From: Zelonia costaricensis
Taxonomy: Eukaryota > Euglenozoa > Kinetoplastea > Trypanosomatida > Trypanosomatidae
NCBI GenBank assembly: GCA_030849075.1
Contig: JASAOO010003498.1
Span: 1-64,000, forward strand
Direction: 5' to 3'
DNA: 64,000 nt
The notes under the pieces are model-generated. The model was not told the origin of the DNA and made no database searches. It saw only the letters and a list, made by a program, of their open reading frames with translations. The stretch's first letter is position 1. Each line of letters begins with the position of its first letter. Below are positions 31,613 to 40,814 of the stretch, piece after piece. The translations under genes and the position numbers were made by a program.

Positions 31613-32977
31613 TCAGCGGAACGCTGTTTCCATCTTGATCTTCGGGTCCACCTCGAGCTGCTGCGAGCTGTACGTCCAGCGTGACAGCCACCGCTGCGCT
31701 AAGTTGACGACCGGTGGGCGCGTCACGCGGAGCAGCGTGTTGCGCAGCATCGTGTTCGACATCGCTGTCAGACGGCGCGCACGGCGCGACTGGCGGATGT
31801 AGCGCTCGACGCGGTCCCGCCGGACCGTCTCGAACTGGCGAAATGCGTACTCGAAGCCGCTATCGCGCTGCAGCGGCACGTCGAGCAGCGCGACGGCGAG
31901 CAGCGCGGCGTCTTCGACGCAGAGGGACGCGTCCTGGTTGAGGAAGGACGGCAGCGAGCCGTGCGCCGCCTCGCCCATCAGCACCGCACGGCGGTTGTAC
32001 CAGCGCGGCATCACCGGCACCTCGAGCACCTCCGTCGGCACGGCCAGCTTCGCGTGCGCCAGCAGCGATGCGACATCGTCACCGAAGCCGGCAAACTCGC
32101 GGCCGAGGAGGCGCTGGAAGGCGTGCAGCACCTCCAGCGCATCCATGTCCTGCCGCACGTCGACCAGCTCCTGTGGCGGCGTGTGCAGCGTCGCGGAGAA
32201 GGCGATGGTGTTCTCGCCAAAGCGGTGGAGCGGCACCACCTGTAGCGTGCGCCCCCTCCCCCAGCACTCCACCGGCTGCACGAGGTGCGGTGGGCAGTGT
32301 GCGCAGTCGGCGAGCCCGTCGACCTGCATGGCGCCCAAGGAGCGGCTGCTGGTGCCGACGTGCTCGGTGGGGTACAGGAGACGGCGCACGGTGCTGTGCA
32401 TGCCGTCCGCGCCCACCACGACGTCTCCCCACTCCGTCGTGCCGTCCTCGAGCACGGCGTGGACGCCACCCTTGACGCCGTCGTGCGGCCGCAGATCCAC
32501 GACGCGAGCAGAGAACTTGATCTCCGGGATGTGACGGCGCAGCGCCTCGCGCAGGTACGAGGCGGGCAGCGTGCACCGCAGCGGCACGTAGCCCATCTCC
32601 TCTCGCCGCGCCTCGGCCAGCCGCTGCGAGACGACGGATTCGCTGTTGGCCGCCGGCGCCGTGCTGAGCGGGACGACATCCTCGGCGCTCAGCGCCTGCA
32701 GGTGCACGTCCCTGTTCCGGATCCGCAGCAGCCACTCGCCGCGCTCGTCCTGGATGCCGAAGCACTCCTCCGGCCGCATGCCGCTGCTCGTGAAGACGTG
32801 TGCCATGCCGAACGCCTTGAAGCAGCTGAGGGCGTTGGCGTAGAGGGGGTACGGCACGACGTAGTTCGCCTGCAGGAACGGCGCTTGCTCCAACACGACA
32901 CAGTCCACGTTCAGCCGGTGCAAGAAGGTGGCGAGGGAGAGGCCGGAGAGGCCGGCACCCACCACGACCACTCGCAT
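31613..32977 (-). CDS. FAD-dependent monooxygenase (class A flavoprotein hydroxylase fold)
   Basis: A 454-residue protein from the ATG at 32977. It begins with an FAD Rossmann motif, VVVVGAGLSGLS (GxGxxG at 7-12) and ends the first fold with a Glu (VLEQ) that would bind ribose. The second FAD/NAD contact motif VVVGADGMHSTVRR is at about 186-199. The third, RAVLMGEAAHGSLPSFLNQDA (about 330-350), corresponds to the GDAAH...P motif of the family but has Glu336 in place of the usual Asp. These features place it with the p-hydroxybenzoate/salicylate hydroxylase, kynurenine 3-monooxygenase and COQ6 superfamily. The substrate cannot be told. The C-terminal 60 residues are basic and Arg-rich with no clear transmembrane helix. 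It may act on an aromatic or quinone-type compound. Confidence 0.88.
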   Translation of the reverse strand: MRVVVVGAGLSGLSLATFLHRLNVDCVVLEQAPFLQANYVVPYPLYANALSCFKAFGMAHVFTSSGMRPEECFGIQDERGEWLLRIRNRDVHLQALSAEDVVPLSTAPAANSESVVSQRLAEARREEMGYVPLRCTLPASYLREALRRHIPEIKFSARVVDLRPHDGVKGGVHAVLEDGTTEWGDVVVGADGMHSTVRRLLYPTEHVGTSSRSLGAMQVDGLADCAHCPPHLVQPVECWGRGRTLQVVPLHRFGENTIAFSATLHTPPQELVDVRQDMDALEVLHAFQRLLGREFAGFGDDVASLLAHAKLAVPTEVLEVPVMPRWYNRRAVLMGEAAHGSLPSFLNQDASLCVEDAALLAVALLDVPLQRDSGFEYAFRQFETVRRDRVERYIRQSRRARRLTAMSNTMLRNTLLRVTRPPVVNLAQRWLSRWTYSSQQLEVDPKIKMETAFR

Positions 32978-33808
32978 TGCCCAGCTCGATCTCGCACGAG
33001 TGGGGCGCCGCTAAAAGACACCCGCGTGCCTGGCGTGTGTATGTGGAGGGGGGGGAGGGGGGGGGGGCGGGACGGGGCGCAGCACGGGCCAGTCGCACAG
33101 CGGCGTGTCACGAGCAGGGCAGCCCACTCGCAGGCACGGTGGGGGGGGGGAAGCGCGAGATGGCAGATGAGGGACCCCAAGCTGGGAAGAGGCCCTGTGC
33201 ACCACACGTTGCTGGGCAGGTTTGATGGGGTGCCCGAGAGGAGCGGGAGACGGGGAGTGTGCGACGTGCGTGGCGAAGCGAATGTGCCGCGGAGTGGGTG
33301 AGGGTGCAAGACCGACAAGCGAGGAATAGGGAGAGGCGTGAAGGCGGTGCTCACGGGGAGCAGCTGGTGCATTGGCAGTCGCACTGGCAGCGCATACACA
33401 ACAGCACCGACGCCTCGTCCAACCGCTGCTGCGGCGGCGGCGTCGAGACTGCTGTCACGCGTTCACGCACCACCAGACCCATCAGCAGTCTGGCACCGTG
33501 GTCGGTGAAAGCGCGTGGAGAGAGAGGAGGGCGGGGGGCGGAGGGCGGATCAGAGGCGACGGTGCGCCGACCAAGACGCCCAGCCCCCCCCCCGCCCAAA
33601 CGTCCGCGGAGACTGCGCCATTTCGCCGTCAACGTCGTACTGCGCGCCTGCGTGCCGCCCTCCGCGGCGTCAACGCGCATCACTTTCACTTGCGTTCGAG
33701 GTTACTCCACTGTCATGCACACACAGAGAAGGGAAAGGGTAGGGGGAGGGAGCGAAAACGATGACGTGAAGCGCCTAGACAGCGCACGGCTCCAACCGTG
33801 CGTGCCCG
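32978..33808. other. Intergenic upstream of the FAD monooxygenase
   Basis: No convincing gene. A frame of about 110 codons (33351-33680, minus) is Arg/Gly/Cys-rich and I do not accept it. Two G-rich blocks (33049-33070, 33137-33150) are pyrimidine tracts in the RNA 70-170 bases upstream of the ATG at 32977. Confidence 0.5.
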
Positions 33809-36277
33809 CTACTCAGCATCGTTGTCCCACAGCTGGCTGGCGAAGAAGGACTCATACGGGGTGGAGGCCGCTGTCGTGTCTCGCTCGTGTTCGCGCGGCC
33901 CGGCGGCTGCCGCGATGCCGCTGCTCTCCACGCGACTGGAGCTGAGCGCGCTCTCCTCCTCTGTCGGCGCGTTACTGTACCCTACCAGCGGCTCCTCCGC
34001 GGCCTCCTCGCCCTCACCAGCGTCGCTCTCCACTCGAGCACTGGGCTCCTCTCTCGAACTCTCCGCAGCTTCGTTGCTGTCGCCCGAAGAGTCCTTTGCT
34101 TCCTCCGAGTCATCGTCCGGCTCCACGTCGGGCTCCGTACCCTGCGCGTCTGCCTCCTCGTCCTCGACTGTCGCGGAGGTGCCTTCTTCGTCCCCGCCAC
34201 TCGCCGAACTGCACGAGGCCGGCGTTGCCGCAAACCCCTCGTGCGCAGGCGTGTCCGCTCCCGACCCGGATGCAGCAGCGACCTTGGAGCCGGGCGGACT
34301 GGTGGCAGAGCCCGCGTCGGCCTCGTCGCCTTCCACGTCCTCGCCGCTCTCCGCCTCCTCCTCATCGGTAGTCGCCTCAGGCGAGGCGTCCGAGGACGGC
34401 GGCTGCGACCCCCCGTTGTGTGCAGCGTGCGCACCTGAGTCTGCGTCGCCACTTGGCGCCTCGGCGGGCGATTCGGCATTCGCCTTCTCGTGCCCTTGTG
34501 CGGCGGCCGCTTCAGTAGGGGCGCGCACGTCGAGTTGTGCAGGTTGCGCCACGTGCGCAGTCGCGGCGGGAGGCGGAGGAGATGCCGGTAATGCAGGAGC
34601 GGCGCCAGTCGCCTTGCCGTGCTTCACGAGGTAGGCAGCCAGCGCGATCGGCACGTCTTCGCATGTCTGCCCGTTGATCGTGGAGTAGGCGTGGTTCGTG
34701 TGCAGCGTCGCGCCCGTGACGGGGTGCCGCAGGCTGAGCACATCTGTCGTGCTGTTCACCAGTATCCACCCGAGGTGCCGCACGAGGGCGGCCACGTCCG
34801 CCTGCTGCTGCGCCTTCAGCGCGGCGATGACGTCCTTGCTGACGTAGTTGTCCCGGTCTAGCGAGGCCTGCAACTTCGCGTTCGCCTGCACGTAGCACGC
34901 CTGCAGCTCTTCGTTGCGCCGCGTCTGCTCGTCAAGGCGGGCCTGCAGCGCGGCGGTCGCCCGCTCCCAGCCGCGTCGCTCCTCCTCCATGTAGCGCGAG
35001 AGAACCTCACCCACCACTCCAACGGGGCGGCGCGAGGGCGCTGCCGTTCCACCATCGGCCGTCTCCAGCGCCCCGCCAACCGCCGAGCGCGCAGCGAGCG
35101 GCGCCAGAGCCGTCGCGTGCGCGTCGAGCTTATGTCGAAACTCTTGCAGGACCTCCATGCGCTGCTGCAGCGCGTCCAGCGGGGCGAGGCGCCCCCTGCA
35201 GGCCTCCCCGAAGTTGACCTCAAGCCTGTCGAGCTGCGCGTCGCACTCCGTCAGGATGTCGCTCAGCCGCCGCTGCTCCCACTCCAGCTGTTTCGCAACC
35301 GTCTCCGCCGCGTGCCGCTCCTGCTCGCCGCGCTGGCGCCGTAGAGCGTGAAGCTCGGTGTACAGCGGCAACAGGCTGGTCTGATGCTCGCGAGCGCACA
35401 CAAGCTGGGCCTCCCGCAATAGGGCCGTCGCCGGCTCGCTGAAGCTTGCCGCCGCCTCCTCTGTCGCAGCCGCGTCTAGCTCTGTTTGGTGTGGTGGCTG
35501 CAGCGGTGCCTGGGTGGAGGCGCCGTACGGCGCAGAGCGGCGCGAGTCGCGCTGGAGCTCTCGCGGCTCGGCAGCCCGCGCGGACGGTGTGGCGCTCGGC
35601 GACGCTGCGCACAGGGTCATTGCGGCGGCGGCAGCGGTGGCCGGGCGAGAGGCGCTGGAGGATGCGAGGAGGTCGCTGCAGCGGTCCAGGGCCGCCTCCA
35701 GGCCGGTGGTCCACGCCGGTGCCGCATCACCTTCGGGCAGCCACACTGGCGCTTGGGGACGGCCCTCCTGCTTGACGTGCTTCAAGGGCTCCACTGCGGT
35801 CTCCTGCGCCGGTCGGTCGCGCTTCCACGACGCCGCGGCCTCCCGCCACGCCGCTGCGACGTCGTGCACGGCGGCCTGCACAGGGGATGGTGCCATCGCC
35901 GCCTCTAGCAGAGGGCCACGGATGCCGAGGGCAGACTCCATTGCCTGCAGACGCGTGTGCAGCGCAGCGGCCTGCGCGGCGGCGGCGGCGTCCTCGCCAC
36001 TTACGTGGTCCGTCTGGGCATCCGCCTCCGCACGCAGCAGGGGCAGGGCCCGCAGCTTGGCCCCCACGTCGCCGCACGCCGCGACAACGGCGGAGCTGAA
36101 GAGAGGGCTGTGGAACGGTGGTAGAGTGGACACGCCACTCCCTCGCGTTGCCAGCCCACGACCGGACCCCGCGTCGATGTCCGCGCGACGGGGCGGCGGC
36201 GGTGGCGGCGGCGTTGGCGGTGCCCAGACGTCGTCTTCGTCGTCCACGTCGATGATCTCGACGTCATCGGAGCTCAT
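33809..36277 (-). CDS. Hypothetical coiled-coil protein with acidic Ser-rich C-terminus and N-terminal SIM-like motif
   Basis: The ATG at 36277 gives 822 residues. The first 16 residues contain VEIIDVDDEDD, a hydrophobic core followed by acids, which has the form of a SUMO-interaction motif. A poly-Pro run (23-29) follows. About 70-270 is Ala/Glu/Arg-rich helical sequence. About 270-480 is predicted coiled coil. About 479-552 is the only compact-looking segment (VAALVRHLGWILVNST...HPVTGATL...NGQTCEDVPIALAAYLV) and could be a small globular domain. From about 570 the protein is very acidic and Ser/Glu-rich to its end (about 250 residues). I do not recognise the family. The features suggest a nuclear or chromatin-associated scaffold, but that is inference. 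Confidence 0.85.
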   Translation of the reverse strand: MSSDDVEIIDVDDEDDVWAPPTPPPPPPPRRADIDAGSGRGLATRGSGVSTLPPFHSPLFSSAVVAACGDVGAKLRALPLLRAEADAQTDHVSGEDAAAAAQAAALHTRLQAMESALGIRGPLLEAAMAPSPVQAAVHDVAAAWREAAASWKRDRPAQETAVEPLKHVKQEGRPQAPVWLPEGDAAPAWTTGLEAALDRCSDLLASSSASRPATAAAAAMTLCAASPSATPSARAAEPRELQRDSRRSAPYGASTQAPLQPPHQTELDAAATEEAAASFSEPATALLREAQLVCAREHQTSLLPLYTELHALRRQRGEQERHAAETVAKQLEWEQRRLSDILTECDAQLDRLEVNFGEACRGRLAPLDALQQRMEVLQEFRHKLDAHATALAPLAARSAVGGALETADGGTAAPSRRPVGVVGEVLSRYMEEERRGWERATAALQARLDEQTRRNEELQACYVQANAKLQASLDRDNYVSKDVIAALKAQQQADVAALVRHLGWILVNSTTDVLSLRHPVTGATLHTNHAYSTINGQTCEDVPIALAAYLVKHGKATGAAPALPASPPPPAATAHVAQPAQLDVRAPTEAAAAQGHEKANAESPAEAPSGDADSGAHAAHNGGSQPPSSDASPEATTDEEEAESGEDVEGDEADAGSATSPPGSKVAAASGSGADTPAHEGFAATPASCSSASGGDEEGTSATVEDEEADAQGTEPDVEPDDDSEEAKDSSGDSNEAAESSREEPSARVESDAGEGEEAAEEPLVGYSNAPTEEESALSSSRVESSGIAAAAGPREHERDTTAASTPYESFFASQLWDNDAE

Positions 36278-36956
36278 GGAGGGCGTGGCGGGCGGGGGAG
36301 GGGGGGGCGTCGTGTCGCGGAGGCTACCTCTCTATGGGGGCGCAAACACGCCGCTGGCGGGACCACTGCGTCCACTGCCTCGTGTGCTTTGTGTGTGTGT
36401 GTGTGTATGGGTGTGACGCGCGGAGAGAGCGAAGACCGTGCGCACGGCTGTGTACCGGAGGAGGGGGGGGGGGGCTACACGTGCGGGGGTGGGTGGTGCG
36501 GTGGATGTGGGAATGCAGGCAACCGAAAACGTCGTGGCCGGGGCAGAGAGCGGGGAGAGAGAAGTGAACGCGTCGCAGGAGTCGGGGGTGAAGTGGGTGA
36601 CAAGGCGGCGCAGGCGCGTCCTCACACCGCGGCCCTCACGTGCGATGATGCCAAAGAAAGGCGTGCAGGCTGGCCCGCACCGACGGCATTGTGAGGAGGA
36701 GGGCTACCACTCGGCGAGGTCCAAGCCGCAGCGCCAGGCCACCTCTTCCCCGTGAGGAGCAGCGCAGGCGCGGAAAACACAGCGGCGGTGGAGAGACACA
36801 GGTCCGCGGACTTGAGAGTCGGGGGAGGGAGGACGGGAGGGGCATCACCACTCTCCTCCTCTCCGTCACGCCAACCGCGCCGTCGTCAACGCACGCGAGC
36901 AGTTCAAATCCACCAACACACGCGGTGCAGCCACTTTGAGGCGAGCCCATCACGCG
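36278..36956. other. Intergenic between the 140-aa gene and the coiled-coil gene
   Basis: No supported gene. It contains a C-rich pyrimidine tract in the RNA immediately upstream of the ATG (36285-36310), a (GT)n run at about 36391-36406 and a G run at 36464-36473. Confidence 0.5.
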
Positions 36957-37379
36957 CTAAGGGCGTCGCATGGCGGATGGCAACGGCGCAGCGGGGCGTG
37001 GCGTCGCACTGTTGTGGGAGCTCGCGGTGCCGTCGTCACCGAGCCCGTCTGCCGGGTCGCCGGCGCGGCCCCCGCAGCTCTGTGTAGGAGCAACAAGTGC
37101 GTGCACGACTCTGCATAGCATCGCCATGCGGGCGTCGCACTCGTCCTGCGCACAGCGTGCTCGGTTGCCCTGCTCCTCTGCCGCCAGCAACGACAGCCGC
37201 TCAGCCACAGAAACGACGTGCCCCGACCCGCCACACCGTGGTCTGACTCCGTGAACGGCGGGCTGCGGCTCGCCAGTCGCAAGGGCGTGCAAGCGCCGCA
37301 CCTGTGCGGCGGCTCTTGTGGGAAGCTGACGCGCTTCGCGGTCTCGCAGCCGAAGCCACGTCTGCGCTGTTGCGTTCAT
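36957..37379 (-). CDS. Hypothetical protein, 140 aa
   Basis: The ATG at 37379 gives 140 residues starting MNATAQTWLRLRDREARQL. The frame upstream begins with TTG and reads UTR. Residues 1-40 and 62-100 look like amphipathic helices (for example VAERLSLLAAEEQGNRARC and ARMAMLCRVVHALV). The last 40 residues are Gly/Asp/Ser/Pro-rich and probably disordered. Five cysteines are present, without an obvious metal-binding spacing. Protein-like composition over the first 100 residues supports a real gene, but third-position bias is weaker than in its neighbours. No function can be proposed. It lies between the BPI/LetA-like gene and the acidic coiled-coil gene. Confidence 0.6.
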   Translation of the reverse strand: MNATAQTWLRLRDREARQLPTRAAAQVRRLHALATGEPQPAVHGVRPRCGGSGHVVSVAERLSLLAAEEQGNRARCAQDECDARMAMLCRVVHALVAPTQSCGGRAGDPADGLGDDGTASSHNSATPRPAAPLPSAMRRP

Positions 37380-38345
37380 AGAGGTATCGCGTGTGGGTAG
37401 CGAAGGCGAGTGGGGTGGGGGTGGGGAAGTGAGGCGAGCGGTCGTCAAGAGAGCTTGGTGCGTTATGAGATCCGACGCACTCGATGAGCCAACGGAGGCC
37501 CTGTGTGTGTGTGTGTGTGTGTGTTTGAGTGTTTGCCAAGTAGTCGTGTGGCGGGAGAGGCGGCACGACGCATCCGCCCGCAGTGTCTATCATGTGCGCC
37601 GCGTGGCCGTAAGGGGAGAAGAGTGGGCAGAGGAAGAAAATGGAGCGCAGTGGGCTGGGCAGACGCGCACGCGGCTCGTTGCCCTTCACCCTTGACGAGT
37701 GCACCACTGACGTGCCGGCGGCAATGGAGGGCGCTCCGCGGTGGCCGTCATCGGCTGGAGAAGGGATGCGAGAGATGAGAGCGCCGCTCTGCGTGCAGAC
37801 GCCCATGAGTCACGGCGTCATGCTCGGCGCTACAACGCCCCCCCCCCCCCTTCAGGGACTACCACGCGCACAGCCGAGGCACGGCACACACAAGCACATG
37901 CACATACGCAAGGGTGCCTGCACTTCGCGCCACGGCGTCTTGTCGCCACTGCGGCCGAAAGGGGGGGGGGTGGGTCGCTTACCTTGGCGAGGCATCGTCG
38001 GAGGTGGCAGAAGCATAGCGAGCGGTACAGTGGTGCGACGGGGGCTGGCACGCCGGTGCCGGGGTGGTGTCGACGGAACACCGCGGCCCTCACACAAGAC
38101 GAACAACGCCTCGCCACGGCGGTAAAGAAGAGGGGGCGGCGGAGACGGCGCGCATCTACCAACGGAGCGCTGTGCCCTGCGGTGAGTGACGGGGGCAGGG
38201 GGGGGCTCGGCGATGTGGCGCGCTTGCGCTGTGTCATCGCGGTGTCCTGCTACATGGGCCGCGCCTGCACCTCCCTCCCCTACCCCGTCCTCCCCCCCCC
38301 CCCCTCCAGCCGATTACGTGCGACCAGAACTTCTCTTTGTCCGTT
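37380..38345. other. Intergenic downstream of the BPI/LetA-like gene
   Basis: No supported gene. It includes a (GT)n run at about 37503-37524 and plus-strand C runs at about 37840-37850 and 38292-38304. These are G runs in the RNA, opposite to most homopolymers in the window. The last lies about 40-55 bases downstream of the stop codon at 38346, in the probable 3' UTR. Confidence 0.5.
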
Positions 38346-40814
38346 CTATGCCGACGGGGAGGGAGCTGCTGCGCCGCTGGTGCGCTTGGCATGAACGCCG
38401 CCGTGCGCGATGTCCCGCACGATGTAGACCCAGACAAGAAGTGCTGCCGCGGCGAGCGGGGCCATCGGCCACCGCAGGGCGGCGTGCGCCGTGTACACGT
38501 CGTCCATGCCGCTGCCCAAGACGAACGTGACGAACTGGTGCAGCTGCAGCAAGCCCGCCACGCACGCTACGATGAAGGCGTCGGCGGCACACCACGAGGC
38601 GAGAAAAGCGCAGTGGGGGTACAGGAGCACGTGCAGACACGGCGCCACTAGAGTCGTCAGCAGGGTGACCACGAAAAGGGTGATGCCGCAGGTGCGGCCG
38701 TTAAGAGTGCTCAAGGCGTACAGCGTCATGGACTTGGACGTGGGCGTCAGCAGCCGCGCGAAGCCGCCCACGGTGTACCGCAGGCACGGCGCAAGCCACG
38801 CCGGCACGCTGCACGCAAGCATGAGGATGGCGGGGTGTGTGAGCAGCACCGGGGCCCGCCGCCACCACGAGGCAGCGCGGCCCGCCGGGGACTCCGCGGC
38901 AACCGCGGAGGCGACCGGAGCAACCGTCCCATCCGGCGCGGGTGCCGGCGGTGACGCGCTGCGGCCTGCGCCTTCCCCTGACGCCGCAGCGTCTGTCGTG
39001 GAAGTCGCCGCGTAGTCGCTTGTGTTGCCCACCGACTCGTCCTCCAGGCGCACCGTGGTGCCGGCGCGCCAGAGCTGCGTGGCGTAGTTGCCCAGTGCAA
39101 TGGAGGCGAGGGTGGCGCCCATGAACATGAAGAACGAGCGGTGAATGGCGACCTCGGCGACGCCGCGGATTTCAAGGCCCGAGGCCATGACCATGAGCGC
39201 GAAGGTGTCCAGCAGCGAGAACTTGCCGATGCTGTCGATGAGCATGAGAACGCGACTACCGGGGCGGTGCGCCCACACCGTGAAGACAAGGATGCTCGCG
39301 AGCTTCACGTACGGGTAGATGCCGCTGAAGAGCAGCACACACACCGACAGCGGCTTCAGCCCAGCACTCCAGAGGTCGGCCACGGTGTTGGACAGGGAGA
39401 AGGAGTACGTGCTCACCTCTCGCCCCAGGACGACTGTGGCACCTGTCATCGTGTTGGAGGCGGCGAACAGCAGGAGACACGCGACAACGCCGCCGATCAG
39501 CAGCACATCCTCGGCAACCAATCGCGCAACCGAGACGGCGGCGCCGGTGCGGACGGAGAGGACGGGACTCCCTGCGTGGCGGTGGAGGTTGCGCCGCACG
39601 AGCAGCACGCCAGCCACCAGGCCGAGCACCGCAATGCCGACCAGCGGCGCATAGAGCGGGTCGTTACGCACCGTTGCGCTGTTTCCGAAGGAGACACGCA
39701 CCGTCGTGTTGTCACCTTTGCTGTGTGTCGTGGGTGACGCAGCGGCGGCCGCCGCAAGAAGAGCTGCGAGCTTTGCGTTGAGGGCGTCCTGCACACGCGG
39801 CATCAGTTCATGAGTGATGAGGTTGCCGAGGCTGCCCCTGCAGATGAGCGCCATATTGGCTATCGAGACGCCGGGGTCGAGCAGCACGTCAACGTAGTTG
39901 CCCTCAGCAAACTGCAGCCCCGCGTCCACGTCCAGCATCAACGAGCAAAGAGAAGGCGCTTGCAGAGACACCGAGGCGTCGATGTTGCCCTCTGGGAGCC
40001 CGTACAGGGGGAGGGGGTCTGGAAGGCTCCCGGCTAGGTAGGCGTCCACCAGCCCCTGGGCCCACTCCATCGCCGTCGCCGTAGAGGCGGCCGGCACGAG
40101 GCTCACGTTGCCGCACCAGGTGGCGTTGGACGCGAGCGGCACCTGAATCGTGCAGCGCTGACGGTACGTGCTCTCACAAGCCACCCAAGACGGGGGAAGA
40201 GAAGGCAGCACCTCACTCGCGACGCTCGTGAGTGCGCGGATAAGAGGTGCGTCGGCTACGGGAAAGAGGTCGTCACGCACGCCGCCGCGTGGGGGAAGGC
40301 ATGGCACGCTGTTGTTTACGATGCTCGCCTGAACACGCGGCACGAGCACCTTGCAAACGTACGCATTCGCATTGTCGTTGATGTCGGCCCGCACCTTCTC
40401 CAGCAGGAGATCGATAAGGCGGCTTGAGGGTTCGGAGTAGAGGGCCGTGACGGACGCGTTGACACGACAGCTGTCCACCGTGGTGCTCTGAATGCTGCAG
40501 CTGCCGCCGTCAAACTTGTCGAGCAGGCGCACCTCGCTGGGGAAGACGTCGACGTGCGCCAGAACTAGGCCGGAGTACGCGTACGCAGTGAGATTGGCGT
40601 GGCAGCGCAAGAAGCCGCTTTGCGTGATGCTGGAGTACGCCTGATCTGCCAGCCAACCCGCACCGACATCGCGCAGCTGCACCTCATCGCACGTCAGGTT
40701 GAAGGCGTGCGCCCCTAGAACGCTTAGGTCGAACTCCGGCAGTGGCACGGACGTGAGGTTGACTGTACCGACATCGACGACTGCTATGCCGCACCGATCT
40801 TGATCGACTGACAT
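38346..40814 (-). CDS. Membrane protein: extracellular/lumenal BPI-like (TULIP) domain plus two LetA/PqiA-like transmembrane modules
   Basis: An 822-residue protein from the ATG at 40814, the first in frame. Residues about 10-175 follow the BPI/LBP/CETP N-terminal pattern: VPLPEFDLSV near the start, alternating strands, paired cysteines, then amphipathic helices RLIDLLLEKVRADIN and VCKVLVPRVQASI. Residues 185-350 look like a second, related half ending LITHELMPRVQDALNAKLAALL. A first TM helix at about 388-406 is followed by two similar membrane modules. Module 1 (about 430-590) has P501..K504 and GKFSLLDTF (530-538). Module 2 (about 655-800) has APCLHVLLY and SWCAADAF (741-748). These match the P..K and W-S-x-x-D-x-F pattern of bacterial PqiA/LetA lipid transporters. 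A Thr/Ser/Ala linker separates the modules. A cleavable signal peptide is not evident. Role in lipid binding or transfer at a membrane is inferred. Confidence 0.85.
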   Translation of the reverse strand: MSVDQDRCGIAVVDVGTVNLTSVPLPEFDLSVLGAHAFNLTCDEVQLRDVGAGWLADQAYSSITQSGFLRCHANLTAYAYSGLVLAHVDVFPSEVRLLDKFDGGSCSIQSTTVDSCRVNASVTALYSEPSSRLIDLLLEKVRADINDNANAYVCKVLVPRVQASIVNNSVPCLPPRGGVRDDLFPVADAPLIRALTSVASEVLPSLPPSWVACESTYRQRCTIQVPLASNATWCGNVSLVPAASTATAMEWAQGLVDAYLAGSLPDPLPLYGLPEGNIDASVSLQAPSLCSLMLDVDAGLQFAEGNYVDVLLDPGVSIANMALICRGSLGNLITHELMPRVQDALNAKLAALLAAAAAASPTTHSKGDNTTVRVSFGNSATVRNDPLYAPLVGIAVLGLVAGVLLVRRNLHRHAGSPVLSVRTGAAVSVARLVAEDVLLIGGVVACLLLFAASNTMTGATVVLGREVSTYSFSLSNTVADLWSAGLKPLSVCVLLFSGIYPYVKLASILVFTVWAHRPGSRVLMLIDSIGKFSLLDTFALMVMASGLEIRGVAEVAIHRSFFMFMGATLASIALGNYATQLWRAGTTVRLEDESVGNTSDYAATSTTDAAASGEGAGRSASPPAPAPDGTVAPVASAVAAESPAGRAASWWRRAPVLLTHPAILMLACSVPAWLAPCLRYTVGGFARLLTPTSKSMTLYALSTLNGRTCGITLFVVTLLTTLVAPCLHVLLYPHCAFLASWCAADAFIVACVAGLLQLHQFVTFVLGSGMDDVYTAHAALRWPMAPLAAAALLVWVYIVRDIAHGGVHAKRTSGAAAPSPSA

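Noticed and set aside
33351..33680. Possible 109-codon minus-strand gene between the FAD monooxygenase and coiled-coil genes
   Set aside because: Arg/Gly/Ser-rich with a cysteine cluster only at the end; third-position bias is not clearly above background.
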